A stretch of 64,000 nucleotides of DNA from the NCBI GenBank assembly GCA_937872175.1, contig CALMPI010000017.1:186001-250000 (forward strand), given 5' to 3'. The notes beneath the pieces were generated by a model. That model was not told the origin of the DNA, made no database searches, and was given only the letters and a program-made list of their open reading frames with translations. Origin of the DNA: an uncultured Flavobacteriales bacterium (GTDB lineage Bacteria > Bacteroidota > Bacteroidia > Flavobacteriales_F > PHOS-HE28). Position 1 is the stretch's first letter; every line of letters begins with the position of its first letter. Positions 18,074 through 28,475 of this stretch are shown in pieces. The position numbers and the translations under genes were made by a program.

Positions 18074-19080
18074 GGGGTGCTGCGCTTGCGGGCGACCAAA
18101 AGTAGCGAGAGGCCTCCGAGGGCGATGATCATGATCGTTTGGGCCACCCAGAGCAGCCAGCCCATGGCCAGGGCTTCCGGGCGGATGGTCCCACCATCGC
18201 CGTCGGGCATGTATACGCTGACGATGAGGGCCACGAAGGCCGGGTAGGCGCCGATGCCGCCCTGCACCAGCACGATGCCCACCGAGCCGGCGATGAACCC
18301 GGCCATCACACCGGCCGCGGGCACGTGCCGGGTCTCGGGCAGGGCCATGAAGCCCACCCAGAACATGGCCACGTACAGCGCCCAGATCAGCACGGTGTGG
18401 AAGAGGTAGGGGCCTTTATCGGGAGTGCGCAGGATGGAGCGCACGCCCTCCACGAAGCCACGCACGCCGTCCATCAGGCGGGCCCTGAGCGCCGGACGGG
18501 TGAACACCAGGTAGGCGGCCGCGAGCGCACCGATGACGACGAGGCCGAGCAACCACCAGCCCAGGCCGCCAACTTCGGTGGAGGGGTCCTGTTGGGCGCG
18601 GAAGGCGGCGATGCGTGTCCGGAAGAGGTCGAGCTTCTCGGCCTGGAGCAGGAGCGTAAGGCCGGCGATGCCGAGCAGCATCACCATGTCGACGGCACGT
18701 TCGGCGAGAATGGTGCCGAAGCCCTTCTCGAAGGGCACGCCCTCTGCGCGGTAGAGCATGGCGGCCCGGCTGGCCTCACCGGCCCGGGGCAGCAGCATGT
18801 TCATGAAATAGCCGCCCATCACGGCGTGGTAGCAGGGCCAGAAGCCGGGCTTGTGGCCCAGGTGACGCAGCAGGTAGCGCCAGCGCCAACCGCGGCTCAC
18901 GTGGCTCAGCCAACCCAGCAGGTTGCTCAGCATCAACCAAGGCAGCGATGCGCGACCGAACGCCTCGAACAGGGCCGTGCGCTGGTCCGTGTCCAGCTGG
19001 CGGTAGAAATGGAGCACCAGCCAGATGCCCAAGGCCACGGGCACCGCCACCTTCAGGGTGCCCAGGACCGTCTTTTGCAT
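18070..19080 (-). CDS. YbhN/UPF0104-type membrane protein (lysylphosphatidylglycerol synthase transmembrane domain)
   Basis: 336 residues with about eight transmembrane helices. [16 protein letters not shown] and [19 protein letters not shown] are the conserved motifs of the flippase-like domain shared by YbhN and the membrane half of Mpr[19 protein letters not shown] follows. There is no cytosolic aminoacyltransferase domain, so lipid lysylation is unlikely; a lipid or glycolipid translocation role is inferred from the fold. It lies between panD (4-nt gap) and rfaE2 (4-nt overlap), so it is part of one transcript. Confidence 0.87.
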   Translation of the reverse strand: MQKTVLGTLKVAVPVALGIWLVLHFYRQLDTDQRTALFEAFGRASLPWLMLSNLLGWLSHVSRGWRWRYLLRHLGHKPGFWPCYHAVMGGYFMNMLLPRAGEASRAAMLYRAEGVPFEKGFGTILAERAVDMVMLLGIAGLTLLLQAEKLDLFRTRIAAFRAQQDPSTEVGGLGWWLLGLVVIGALAAAYLVFTRPALRARLMDGVRGFVEGVRSILRTPDKGPYLFHTVLIWALYVAMFWVGFMALPETRHVPAAGVMAGFIAGSVGIVLVQGGIGAYPAFVALIVSVYMPDGDGGTIRPEALAMGWLLWVAQTIMIIALGGLSLLLVARKRSTP

Positions 19081-19084
19081 GGGC

Positions 19085-19438
19085 CTACGGCTTGAGCGAA
19101 TTGGTGTGCTCGTCGGGGAAGATGATGGTGGGGCGGAAGGCGCGGGCCTCCTCGAGGGTCATGTGCGCATAGGCCACCACGATCACGATGTCGCCTACGC
19201 TCACGCGGCGGGCTGCCGGGCCATTGAGGCAGACCACCCCGGAGCCACGCTGTCCTTTGATGACGTAGGTGTAGAGGCGATCGCCATTGTTGACGTTCAG
19301 CACCTGCACCTTCTCGCCTTCCACCAGTCCGGCGGCGTCGATCAGGTCCTCATCCAGCGTGATGCTGCCGATGTAGTTGATGTCGGCCTCGGTAACACGG
19401 ACGCGGTGGATCTTGGCACGGAGGACTTCGATGGTCAT
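19085..19438 (-). CDS. panD: Aspartate 1-decarboxylase (pyruvoyl-dependent)
   Basis: 117 residues. It decarboxylates L-aspartate to beta-alanine for pantothenate. The self-processing site is Gly24-Ser25 in [12 protein letters not shown], where Ser25 becomes the pyruvoyl group. The Tyr in RLYTYVIKG and the segment GAAR-like [12 protein letters not shown] are also family positions. Full length. It stands first in a leftward run and pairs functionally with panC, which lies just upstream in the same direction. A good -7 box lies 24 nt before the start. Confidence 0.96.
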   Translation of the reverse strand: MTIEVLRAKIHRVRVTEADINYIGSITLDEDLIDAAGLVEGEKVQVLNVNNGDRLYTYVIKGQRGSGVVCLNGPAARRVSVGDIVIVVAYAHMTLEEARAFRPTIIFPDEHTNSLKP

Positions 19439-19461
19439 GGGCGGTCCGCGGATACGGGCCG

Positions 19462-19469
19462 CAAAGGTA
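19462..19469 (-). promoter_or_regulatory. Promoter -7 box for panD and the genes behind it
   Basis: The minus strand reads TACCTTTG, a full match to TAnnTTTG, in the 43-nt gap between panC and panD and 24 nt before the panD ATG. A TTG at 19483-19485 is only 13 nt away, so the -33 element is weak or absent. Confidence 0.55.
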
Positions 19470-19481
19470 TCGCCCTCGGAT

Positions 19482-20345
19482 TCAACCGCGGCGCAGTTCC
19501 AGGTTGTCGATGAGGCGTACAGGGCCCACCTCGGCGGCGATCAAGGCCACCGCCCTGTCGAGCCCGTCCCACGCCTCGAGGGGAGCCAGGGTGTCCGGGT
19601 CGGCGATGCCAAGATGGTCGAGCCTGATCTCCGGGTCCGCGGCGAGCACCTCCAGCCCGGCTTGGCGCGCCCGGTCCACGCTGCCCTGGAAGGAGGCGCG
19701 CGCAACGGCCTGCAGGGCCTGGTGCAGTCGTGGTGCGCGTGCGCGGTCGGCAGGGCCCAGGCGCTGGTTGCGGCTGCTCATGGCCAGGCCATCGGCCTCG
19801 CGCAGGGTGGGGCAGGGCACGATCATCGTGGGCCAGCGCAGGGTGCGGCCCACATGGCTGATGATGGCGAGCTGCTGGCGGTCCTTCTCCCCGAAGAAGG
19901 CCATGTCAGGCCGCACATAATGGAAGAGACGTTCCACCACGTTCACCACGCCTTGGAAGTGACCGGGGCGGCTGGGACCCTCCCAATACCGGTCAAGCCC
20001 ACCAAGGTCGTATCGGAGGGGTTGGAATTCATGGTAGAGGCCTTCTGCGTCCGGCAGGAAGAGGAGGTCGCAACCGGCCTCCTGCAGAAGACGGGCATCG
20101 GCCTGGGGTTGCCGAGGGTAGCGGGCCAGGTCCTCGGGGTTGTTGAACTGCAGGGGGTTGACGAAGATGCTGGCCACCACCCGATCGCACTGCTGCCGGG
20201 CCTCCACCACCAAGGCCAGGTGCCCGGCGTGCAAGGCCCCCATGGTGGGCACGAACCCGATCCGGGCCCCCTGCCGACGCTGTGCGGCGCTCCATGCGGC
20301 CGCTTCAGAGGGAATGGTCAGGCGGTCCAAGGGGGGTGAAGTCAT
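19482..20345 (-). CDS. panC: Pantothenate synthetase
   Basis: 287 residues. It joins pantoate and beta-alanine with ATP. The HxGH-type motif is [45 protein letters not shown] and [13 protein letters not shown] (KMSKS-like) are all in the expected order. The open frame extends far upstream without family similarity; ATG 20345 gives the standard start ([15 protein letters not shown]). The gene is divergent from the glycogen-synthase-like gene at 20457. TAGCTTGG on the minus strand (20381-20388) is a possible but weak -7 box. Confidence 0.95.
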   Translation of the reverse strand: MTSPPLDRLTIPSEAAAWSAAQRRQGARIGFVPTMGALHAGHLALVVEARQQCDRVVASIFVNPLQFNNPEDLARYPRQPQADARLLQEAGCDLLFLPDAEGLYHEFQPLRYDLGGLDRYWEGPSRPGHFQGVVNVVERLFHYVRPDMAFFGEKDRQQLAIISHVGRTLRWPTMIVPCPTLREADGLAMSSRNQRLGPADRARAPRLHQALQAVARASFQGSVDRARQAGLEVLAADPEIRLDHLGIADPDTLAPLEAWDGLDRAVALIAAEVGPVRLIDNLELRRG

Positions 20346-20398
20346 TGACCGACAGGGAGAAACGGCTGTTCTGGCAAGCGCCAAGCTAGGCCATCCGG

Positions 20399-20429
20399 TT
20401 GAAGGTCCGCCTAAAAGTCTATATTTTTG
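20399..20429 (+). promoter_or_regulatory. Promoter of the glgA-like / DUF4270 / glmS operon
   Basis: TTG at 20399-20401, a 20-nt spacer, and TATTTTTG at 20422-20429, a full match to the Bacteroidota -7 consensus. The predicted leader is about 20 nt. The AT-rich patch stands out from its GC-rich surroundings. Confidence 0.7.
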
Positions 20430-20456
20430 TACCCGCTTTCCCCCCCACCCCTTCCG

Positions 20457-21278
20457 ATGAGCTTGAAGAACGCGAAAGTCCTGACCATCGCCCAGTCGAT
20501 CCACCCCTTCCTGGAGGAGCACGAGATGGCCCAGGCCACGCGCCAGCTGCCTCAAGGCATCCTGGAGTGCGGTAACGAGATCCGGGTCTTCATGCCCAAG
20601 TTCGGGTGCATCAACGAGCGGCGGCACCAGTTGCACGAGGTGATCCGGCTCAGCGGGATGAACCTGATCATCAACGACACGGACCACGCCCTGTTGATCA
20701 AGGTGGCCAGCGTACCCAGCGCCCGCATGCAGGTGTACTTCATTGACAATGAGGAGTACTTCAAGCGCAAGTGTACCTGGAACGACAAGGATGGTGCTTT
20801 CCATGCCGATAACGACGAGCGGGCGCTGTTCTTCAGCCGCGGGGTGCTGGAGACGGTGCGCAAGCTGGGCTGGGTGCCGGACATCATCCACTGCCATGGC
20901 TGGATGACGGCCTTCGTGCCCCTGTATGTGAAGCACCACTTCAGCGACGACCCGCATTTTGAGAACGCCAAGCTGGTGTTCAGTGTGTACGATGAGAAGC
21001 CGGAGCCCCTCGACAAGGGTCTGGCGCGCAAGCTGGAGCTGGAAGGCTTCTCGAAGGACCTGTTCAAGGGTCTGGCCAAGCCCACCACCGATGAGCTTTA
21101 CAAGTTCGGCATCGAGATGAGCGATGCCGTGGTGAAGGGCAGTTCGAAGCTCAGCAAGGGATTGGAGAGCGCCATCAAGACCAGTGAGAAGCCGGTCCTG
21201 GCCTGTCCGTCGCCGGCCGACCTGATCACGGCGCACGCCGAGTTCTACCAGAGCGTGTTGGAGGAAGCCTTGGTGTGA
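20457..21278 (+). CDS. Half-size glycogen/starch synthase-like protein (GT5 N-terminal domain only)
   Basis: 273 residues resembling the N-terminal Rossmann domain of GlgA-type glucosyltransferases. KVLTIAQSIHPFLEEHEMA is the first strand and loop. DERALFFSRGVLETVRKLG and PDIIHCHGWMTAFVPLYVK match the acceptor-site region. The donor-binding C-terminal domain with its E-x7-E motif is absent, so it cannot be a standard glycogen synthase by itself. I recall such short versions in Flavobacteriia, so this is probably a stable family and not a truncation. The stop overlaps the DUF4270 start by 4 nt (GTGA). Confidence 0.85.
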   Translation: MSLKNAKVLTIAQSIHPFLEEHEMAQATRQLPQGILECGNEIRVFMPKFGCINERRHQLHEVIRLSGMNLIINDTDHALLIKVASVPSARMQVYFIDNEEYFKRKCTWNDKDGAFHADNDERALFFSRGVLETVRKLGWVPDIIHCHGWMTAFVPLYVKHHFSDDPHFENAKLVFSVYDEKPEPLDKGLARKLELEGFSKDLFKGLAKPTTDELYKFGIEMSDAVVKGSSKLSKGLESAIKTSEKPVLACPSPADLITAHAEFYQSVLEEALV

Positions 21279-22636
21279 CCGCCTTGGCCGCCCCGCATCC
21301 GTTCCGTTCCGAACGCCTCGTTCTTTTCGGGGCGCTGGCCCTGTTGGCGCTTGGCGCGTGCAAGCGTCCGGAGGACGAGCTGGGCCGCGACCTGATCGAT
21401 CCGGCCGACACGTTGGGCCTCGTGGTGTCCGACACCACCACCTTGCTGGCATGGACGGTTCGCGAGGAGCCGGTGAAGACCAACGGGTTGAGCCGCAATG
21501 CGCTTGGCAGTTACGTGGACCCGCGTTTCGGCACGGTGCACGCCCGCATCGTCACCCAGGTGCGCCTGAGCACCAACAACGTGGGCAGCGGGCAGGATAA
21601 CAGCGGCTTGGTGATCGATTCGGCCGTGCTGGCCCTGCGGTTCGAGGACAGTGGTCCGGTGTACGGCGACCTGAGCGCACAGCGGTTCACGGTGCATGAG
21701 ATCACCGAAGCCTTGTCCTTGGACAGCACCTACAGGGTGGGCGATGTGCCGGGGACGATACCGCTCGACCTGGTCCGGCCACATGGTGGCCTCATCACCC
21801 CGCGGCCCGGGGAGCGCCCCGTGGTGGGCGGTGATACCCTGGGGCCCCAGCTGCGCATTCCGCTCGATCCGGCCTTCGGTCAGCGGCTGCTGGGCCGTTT
21901 CGGCACGGCGGACATGGTGGACAACGCCGCCTTCCTCAACCACCTCAAGGGCCTGCTCATCGGAGTGGACAACCCGGGTCAGCTGCCCGGGCAGGGGGGC
22001 ATCCTGTACCTCAACCTGCTGCTGGCCGAAAGCAAGCTCACACTTTACTACCGCAACACCCTGCCGGGCGTCGAGGATACCTTGAGCTTCGATCTGTTGA
22101 TCAATGAGAACAGCGTGCGGTACACCCTGATGGAGCATGGACATGCCTCCGCGGTGGAGCCCGGCCTTCCCGAGGCACTGGCGGACAGCACCCTTGGCGG
22201 GACATGCTTCGTGCAATCGCTCGGCGGCCTGCGCACCCGCATCGCCCTTCCCCACGTGCTGGACTATCCCGAGCGCGAGCTGCGTGCCCTGGCCAAGGCC
22301 GAGCTGGTGGTGCCTGTGCGAGGGGACTGGCCGGACGGGCTGCCCCCTTCTGCGACGCTCTTCCTTTTCCGGAGCAATGATGAGGGGGAGGACCTGCTGC
22401 TGCCCGACCAATTGACCTCCGGCCTTTCCATTGGTGGCGAGCTCGACGAGGACGACAGGGTGTACCGCTTCGCCATCACCCGCTACATGCAGCGGTTGCT
22501 CAACGGGGAGTACGGCAACAGCGGCCTGTCCATCGTTCCCGGCAACGGGGGTGTGGCCGTGGACCGTACGGTGCTGCGGGGTCCGGCCGACGGCGAGGAC
22601 CCCATGCGGCTCATCCTTACATTTACGACATACTGA
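21275..22636 (+). CDS. DUF4270 family lipoprotein
   Basis: 453 residues. The N terminus carries a lipoprotein signal with lipobox LALGAC, so the mature protein is probably anchored in the outer membrane. The body is beta-rich with DUF4270-like features: GRDLIDPADTLGLVVSDTTT, GSYVDPRFGTVHARIVTQV and a late VYRFAITRYMQRLLNGEYG. The biochemical role of the family is unknown; in Bacteroidota it is often beside glmS, as here (6-nt gap). The GTG start overlaps the preceding stop. Confidence 0.85.
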   Translation: MTALAAPHPFRSERLVLFGALALLALGACKRPEDELGRDLIDPADTLGLVVSDTTTLLAWTVREEPVKTNGLSRNALGSYVDPRFGTVHARIVTQVRLSTNNVGSGQDNSGLVIDSAVLALRFEDSGPVYGDLSAQRFTVHEITEALSLDSTYRVGDVPGTIPLDLVRPHGGLITPRPGERPVVGGDTLGPQLRIPLDPAFGQRLLGRFGTADMVDNAAFLNHLKGLLIGVDNPGQLPGQGGILYLNLLLAESKLTLYYRNTLPGVEDTLSFDLLINENSVRYTLMEHGHASAVEPGLPEALADSTLGGTCFVQSLGGLRTRIALPHVLDYPERELRALAKAELVVPVRGDWPDGLPPSATLFLFRSNDEGEDLLLPDQLTSGLSIGGELDEDDRVYRFAITRYMQRLLNGEYGNSGLSIVPGNGGVAVDRTVLRGPADGEDPMRLILTFTTY

Positions 22637-22642
22637 GCGGCC

Positions 22643-24487
<1,845 letters not shown>

Positions 24488-24539
24488 TGGCTGTGCCGGT
24501 CCTCAGGGGTCGGTGTCCCGGACGGGGGGCGGGCCTCCT

Positions 24540-24908
24540 TCACGGAGGCGTGATGGGCTTCCTGGGCGCCGCCCACATGAAGACCTGCCGGTTGTTCCGG
24601 TAGGGGCCGAGGTCCTTGGTGAACAACAGGTGCCCCAGGTCCAGCAGGGGCAGCACGCCGAAGCCCCCGAACGTGATGCCGTAGATGATCGGTACCCCGG
24701 GCCGTGTACCGAGGTAGATGCGGTGCGCGCCGAAGGTGCCCAGCCCGATGGCCAGGACGCTCGCGACCAACCGCTCGGGTTCGCGTCGGAGGCTGTCCGC
24801 AGCGGGCATCGCTGTGGACGGGGGGAGCCATGGTCCGGCGCCCCGCGCATGCAGCGCCAAGCTGCACAGCAGCAGCATGGTCACCAGCACGCCGGCGGTA
24901 CGGCCCAT
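24540..24908 (-). CDS. TM2 domain-containing membrane protein
   Basis: 122 residues. A signal peptide or first helix (MGRTAGVLVTMLLLCSLAL) is followed by the TM2 domain: VASVLAIGLGTFGAHRIYLG, then GVPIIYGITFGGFGVLPLLD. That gives two membrane helices around the conserved G-x-H-R/F-x-Y-L-G motif. Family function is unknown. The stop lies within a GCCTCC/GGAGGC hairpin (24533-24549) that lacks a T-run. It is convergent with glmS and followed (leftward) by no co-directional gene. Confidence 0.8.
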   Translation of the reverse strand: MGRTAGVLVTMLLLCSLALHARGAGPWLPPSTAMPAADSLRREPERLVASVLAIGLGTFGAHRIYLGTRPGVPIIYGITFGGFGVLPLLDLGHLLFTKDLGPYRNNRQVFMWAAPRKPITPP

Positions 24909-24942
24909 GCGGTGAAAGCTAGCCGGACGGCGAACGATGGGC

Positions 24943-25551
24943 TTATTGTCCAGCCGTGTAGCGGCGTTCCACCTCCGCCCAGTTCACCACGTTCCACCAA
25001 GCGTTGATGTAGTCGGGCCGGCGGTTCTGGTAGTGCAGGTAGTAGGCATGCTCCCACACGTCGAGCCCGAGGATCGGGTTGCCGCCGCAGCCGGTGTTCG
25101 GCATCAGCGGGTTGTCCTGGTTGGGCGTGCTGCAGATGTCCAGCTTGCCGCCGGGCTGCACACACAGCCAGGCCCAGCCGCTGCCGAAGCGTGTGGCGCC
25201 CGCTTGGGCGAACTTCTCCTTGAAGGCCTCGAACGAGCCGAAGGTCCTGTTCATGGCCTCGGCCAAAGCGCCGCCCGGTGCCCCGCCCGCATTGGGCCCC
25301 ATGATCGACCAGAAGAGCGAGTGGTTGTAGTGACCGCCGCCGTTGTTCCGCACGGCCATGTTGGTCATGTCCAGGCCCTTGAGGATCTCCTCGATGTTCT
25401 TGCCGTCCAGCGCGGTGCCCTCGATCGCCTTGTTCAGGTTGGTGACGTAGGCTTGGTGGTGCTTGCCGTGGTGGATCTGCATGGTGAGGGTGTCGATCAC
25501 CGGTTCCAGGGCGGCGTGCGGGTAGGGGAGTTCAGGTAGTTGAAAGGCCAT
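24943..25551 (-). CDS. Superoxide dismutase (Fe/Mn family)
   Basis: 202 residues from ATG 25551 (ATG 25557 is an alternative). Metal ligands are His27 ([13 protein letters not shown]), His in [11 protein letters not shown], and Asp/His in [29 protein letters not shown] is the C-terminal signature. No signal peptide, so it is cytoplasmic. Sequence features ([10 protein letters not shown]) look more Mn-type or cambialistic than strict Fe-type, but the metal cannot be fixed from sequence. It has its own promoter, in the gap shared with the divergent small lipoprotein gene. Confidence 0.95.
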   Translation of the reverse strand: MAFQLPELPYPHAALEPVIDTLTMQIHHGKHHQAYVTNLNKAIEGTALDGKNIEEILKGLDMTNMAVRNNGGGHYNHSLFWSIMGPNAGGAPGGALAEAMNRTFGSFEAFKEKFAQAGATRFGSGWAWLCVQPGGKLDICSTPNQDNPLMPNTGCGGNPILGLDVWEHAYYLHYQNRRPDYINAWWNVVNWAEVERRYTAGQ

Positions 25552-25591
25552 GGTCATCAGTGGGTTAGTTGGGGCGAACAGGAAGAGGGTA

Positions 25592-25599
25592 CAAAGATA
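25592..25599 (-). promoter_or_regulatory. Promoter -7 box of superoxide dismutase
   Basis: The minus strand reads TATCTTTG, a full consensus match, 41 nt before the ATG at 25551. No clear -33 box lies at the right distance. Confidence 0.55.
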
Positions 25600-25622
25600 A
25601 CCGCTCAGATCTCCGGATAAAG

Positions 25623-25652
25623 TTTGCAATATCCTGAAACTCATTACCTTTG
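25623..25652 (+). promoter_or_regulatory. Promoter of the small Ala-rich lipoprotein gene
   Basis: TTTG (25623-25626), an 18-nt spacer, then TACCTTTG (25645-25652). Both boxes match the Bacteroidota consensus fully, so this is the strongest-looking promoter in the window. The leader would be about 25 nt. Confidence 0.75.
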
Positions 25653-25683
25653 CCGCCACTTTCACCCAAACACCACCACGTCA

Positions 25684-25956
25684 ATGACCAAGAAATTCGC
25701 TGTGCTGGCCGCCATGGCCGCACTGCTCGTCGCCTGCGGCGGTCCGAGCGCTGAGGAACTGGAGGCGAAGGCCAAGGCCACCGCTGACAGCATCGCCAAT
25801 GTGCTCCGTATGGACAGCATCAAGGCCGCTGAGGCCGCCGCCGCTGCTGCTGCTGCCGCCGCTGCTGTGGACAGCACCGCCAGCGCCATGATGGACAGCG
25901 TTGCCGCCAAGGTCGAGAGCGCTGTGGACGCCGCCGCCAAGAAGGCTGGGCACTAA
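25684..25956 (+). CDS. Small alanine-rich lipoprotein
   Basis: 90 residues. Signal MTKKFAVLAAMAALLVAC has a clear lipobox (LVAC), so Cys18 is probably lipidated. The mature part is almost entirely helical and Ala-rich, with 11 consecutive Ala codons in the middle, then a regular spacing of Ser/Val/Ala ending AAKKAGH. Codons alternate GCC and GCT, so the tract is not a simple slippage repeat. It resembles small Lpp-like or spacer lipoproteins in style only; no family is recognised. A strong promoter and an adjacent terminator suggest an abundant single-gene transcript. Confidence 0.8.
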   Translation: MTKKFAVLAAMAALLVACGGPSAEELEAKAKATADSIANVLRMDSIKAAEAAAAAAAAAAAVDSTASAMMDSVAAKVESAVDAAAKKAGH

Positions 25957-25979
25957 GCTGACCAGAACTTTAGCAGAAG

Positions 25980-26005
25980 GGGGCCGCGAGGCCCCTTTCT
26001 CTTTT
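25980..26005 (+). terminator. Rho-independent terminator after the small lipoprotein gene
   Basis: Stem GGGGCC (25980-25985), loop GCGA, stem GGCCCC (25990-25995), then TTTCTCTTTT. It lies 24 nt after the stop codon and 12 nt before the end of the convergent S41 gene. Confidence 0.8.
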
Positions 26006-26016
26006 CGGTGCCGGCC

Positions 26017-27633
26017 TCAACCGCCGGTGCGCAACTGCTCGTCCGCCTTCAGGAAGATGCTGTCGCTGTCCAGCAGGATGCGGTAGAAGCCTTCGTTGCC
26101 CCACACGTTGCGGGCGATCCCGGCCTTGAGCCGCTGCTCGATGGCCTGTGCGCTGCGGGTGCGTTCCGCGGGCCTGTCGGCGATGCCCTCCCTGGCCGCA
26201 TGGGCCAGGAGGTCGGCCCAAAGCCGGTCGTCCATCCGGAACCGGTCCCGGAACACCAGCGGGTCTCCGAAGGCCTCGAACCGGGCCCGGTCGCGGTCCA
26301 CCACGTCGAACGCGAACTGGTTCAACGAGCCGCTGAAGAAGAGTTCGTTCAGGAAGCGGGTCGTGCCGGCGGTATCCGCGGCCACGAACAGATCCGGGGT
26401 GATCCCACCGCCGCCGTAGACGATGCGGCCGCCCATGGTGCGGAACACCTGCGTGGAGTCCACCTGGGCGCTGTCGGCGTGCAGCATCTCTCCATGATCG
26501 AAGCGCTCGGCCAGGTCGTCGGCATAGTCGATGCCCTCCCCATATGGCCGTTGGATGCTGCGACCGCTCGGGGTGTAGTAGCGTGCGGTGGTGAGGCGCA
26601 CGGCGCTGTGGTCGGGCAGGTCGAGGTGTTCCTGCACCAGGCCTTTTCCGAAGGAGCGCCGGCCCACGATGGTCCCCCGGTCGTTGTCCTGCACCGCTCC
26701 GGCCAGGATCTCGCTGGCGCTGGCGCTGCCCTCGTCGATGAGCACGGCCAGCGGCATCGTCTCCAGCAGGCCATTGCGTGTGGCGCGGTAGTCCTGCCGG
26801 GGGTGGGAGCGGCCCTGCGTGTACACGATCATCCGGCCTTCGGGCAGGAACTCGTCGGCCAGTTCGATGGCCGCGTTGAGGTAACCTCCTCCGTTCCCGC
26901 GCAGGTCCAGCACCAAGCGCTGCATGCCGGCGTTCTGCAGGGTCCTGGCCGCGTCCACGAACTCCTGGTGGGTGGTGCGGGCGAAGCGGACCAGCTTGAT
27001 GTAGCCGGTGCCGTCCGGGCGCAGCAGGCTGGCCGCCACGCTGGTGATGGGGATCTTTCCCCGCTGGATGGTGACCTCGAAGGGACCTGCCTGGCCCTTG
27101 CGGACGATGGACACGGTGACCGAGCTGCCGCCAGGGCCGCGTAAGCGGTCCATCACCTGTTCATTGGTGATGTCCATGCCCGTCATGGGCGTTCCGTCGG
27201 CGGCGACGATGCGGTCGCCGGCCCGGATGCCCAATGCCGCGCTGGGCCCGCCTTCCACCGGGGCGATCACCACCACGGTGTCGTGCTGGATGGCGAACTC
27301 CACCCCGATGCCCTCGAAGCTGCCCTCGAGGGGTTCCTGGGCGGCGCGCAGTTCGGCGGCGCTGATGTAGTAGCTGTGCGGATCGAGCCGTTGTAGCAGG
27401 TCCTGGATCACCTCCTCCACGAGCTGCGTTTTGGCCACCGTGTCCACGTACTGCCGGTCGATGAGGTCGAGCACCTGGTCCACCTTGTCCGATGGGCTGG
27501 TGCCGCGGGTCACGAAGAGGGCGGGCAGGGGCATGTGCTCCCGGCGCATGCCGTGGCCGATGAACAGACCGGCCACCAGGGCCAGGCTGAGCAGGAGCGG
27601 GACGGCAGGGTTGATCGTGCGAGGGTCCCTCAT
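26017..27633 (-). CDS. S41 family C-terminal processing peptidase
   Basis: 538 residues starting MRDPRTINPAVPLLLSLALV, an N-terminal membrane anchor or signal. A helical segment precedes the PDZ domain (about 85-190; SFEGIGVEFAIQHDTVVVI and GIRAGDRIVAADGTPM). The S41 core has LVLDLRGNGGGYLNAAIELA and the dyad Ser in DEGSASASEILAGAVQD with Lys in RRSFGKGLVQE. The tail resembles that of the partial S41 protein at 1-921, so these are paralogues. It processes exported proteins. ATG 27633 overlaps the dCMP deaminase stop (ATGA), which supports this start. Confidence 0.92.
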   Translation of the reverse strand: MRDPRTINPAVPLLLSLALVAGLFIGHGMRREHMPLPALFVTRGTSPSDKVDQVLDLIDRQYVDTVAKTQLVEEVIQDLLQRLDPHSYYISAAELRAAQEPLEGSFEGIGVEFAIQHDTVVVIAPVEGGPSAALGIRAGDRIVAADGTPMTGMDITNEQVMDRLRGPGGSSVTVSIVRKGQAGPFEVTIQRGKIPITSVAASLLRPDGTGYIKLVRFARTTHQEFVDAARTLQNAGMQRLVLDLRGNGGGYLNAAIELADEFLPEGRMIVYTQGRSHPRQDYRATRNGLLETMPLAVLIDEGSASASEILAGAVQDNDRGTIVGRRSFGKGLVQEHLDLPDHSAVRLTTARYYTPSGRSIQRPYGEGIDYADDLAERFDHGEMLHADSAQVDSTQVFRTMGGRIVYGGGGITPDLFVAADTAGTTRFLNELFFSGSLNQFAFDVVDRDRARFEAFGDPLVFRDRFRMDDRLWADLLAHAAREGIADRPAERTRSAQAIEQRLKAGIARNVWGNEGFYRILLDSDSIFLKADEQLRTGG

Positions 27634-28085
27634 GCGGGGTCGGGGTCCAATTGCTGCAGGGCCACTCCGCCGCGGGCCAGCAGGTCGAGCCCGGAGGGGT
27701 CCTTGTAGGCGGTGAGGTACACCAGGCGTTTGATGCCGGCCTGCAGGATGAGCTTGCTGCATTCCTTGCAGGGGGAGTGCGTGAGGTACAACGTCGCGCC
27801 CCGCGCATTGTTTGTGCTGCGGGCCACTTTCATGATGGCGTTGGCCTCGGCGTGCAGCACGTACCAGAGGGTCATGCCGTTCTCATCCTCGCAGTCGTTG
27901 GGAAAGCCCGTGGGGGTGCCGTTGTAGCCGTCGCTGATGATCATGCCTTCGCGCACGATGAGGGCGCCGACCTTTTTGCGGGTGCAATGGCTCAGGCGGG
28001 CCCACTCCAAGGCCATGCGCATGTAGGCGCGGTCGTAGCGCTCCTGTTTCCGCGGGTCGGAATAGACGAGGGCTTCCTGTTGCAT
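27630..28085 (-). CDS. dCMP deaminase family protein (zinc-dependent)
   Basis: 151 residues from ATG 28085; ATG 28100 would add five residues. The zinc site is HAEANAI (His ligand and catalytic Glu) and PCKECSKLI (two Cys ligands). GYNGTPTGFPNDCEDENG is characteristic of deoxycytidylate deaminases of the ComEB type. It converts dCMP to dUMP for dTMP synthesis, which complements the thymidine kinase at 9494-10108. Its upstream region is occupied by a palindromic repeat, so its promoter is unclear. It overlaps the downstream S41 gene by 4 nt. Confidence 0.92.
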   Translation of the reverse strand: MQQEALVYSDPRKQERYDRAYMRMALEWARLSHCTRKKVGALIVREGMIISDGYNGTPTGFPNDCEDENGMTLWYVLHAEANAIMKVARSTNNARGATLYLTHSPCKECSKLILQAGIKRLVYLTAYKDPSGLDLLARGGVALQQLDPDPA

Positions 28086-28097
28086 CTGAGCGGAAGG

Positions 28098-28191
28098 CAT
28101 GTGCCCATGTGGCCATGTGCCTGTGTGCGCATCGCGCCACGGGATCCGGCTCAGGCATGGCCACATGCTCGCATGAGCACATGGGCACATG
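28098..28191. repeat. Intergenic palindromic repeat element
   Basis: Arms 28098-28132 and 28157-28191 (35 nt each) flank a 24-nt centre. The outer 14 nt (CATGTGCCCATGTG and its exact reverse complement) pair perfectly, and the inner parts pair partly. Each arm is made of short CATGTGSCC-like direct repeats. It lies between dCMP deaminase and tRNA-Leu, with no T-run. Confidence 0.85.
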
Positions 28192-28198
28192 ATCGCGG

Positions 28199-28280
28199 TA
28201 CCCAGGGCGGGACTCGAACCCGCACGAATTGCTTCACTGGTGTTTGAGACCAGCGCGTCTACCGATTCCGCCACCTGGGT
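28199..28280 (-). tRNA. tRNA-Leu (anticodon CAA)
   Basis: The acceptor ACCCAGG (28274-28280) pairs with CCTGGGT (28200-28206) and the discriminator is A. The anticodon stem CTGGT/ACCAG encloses the loop CTCAAAC, giving anticodon CAA. The T arm is GCGGG-TTCGAGT-CCCGC. A long variable arm fits a class II leucine tRNA. The 3' end reads CCG, so CCA must be added after transcription. Confidence 0.95.
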
Positions 28281-28303
28281 GGGGGGACCCCTTTCGGGGA
28301 GCG

Positions 28304-28331
28304 CGAAGATAGCGGCTTGGAGCTGCTTCAA
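28304..28331 (-). promoter_or_regulatory. Probable promoter of tRNA-Leu
   Basis: On the minus strand TTG (28329-28331) precedes TATCTTCG (28304-28311) by 17 nt. The -7 box has one mismatch and ends 23 nt before the mature tRNA 5' end. Confidence 0.5.
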
Positions 28332-28475
28332 CGGTGCATGGGGCCTGGCGCACATGATGCGGTACACCTACTGATGGCGATCACGCGTTCCATGCTTTGG
28401 CGCCAGCGGAGGATGGGACCAACATCACGCGAAGGAAGGCGGTTGACCTATCTTGTTCGTCGATAACCGTCTCCC

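Noticed and set aside
22637..22642. Possible glmS ribozyme upstream of glmS
   Set aside because: The gap to the preceding gene is only 6 nt and no ribozyme-like core was recognised.
24533..24549. Hairpin after glmS as a terminator
   Set aside because: The stem is only 6 bp, lacks a T-run and overlaps the TM2 stop codon.
25825..25875. Ala-codon tract as a slippage-prone microsatellite
   Set aside because: GCC and GCT codons are mixed, so it is not a uniform short tandem repeat.
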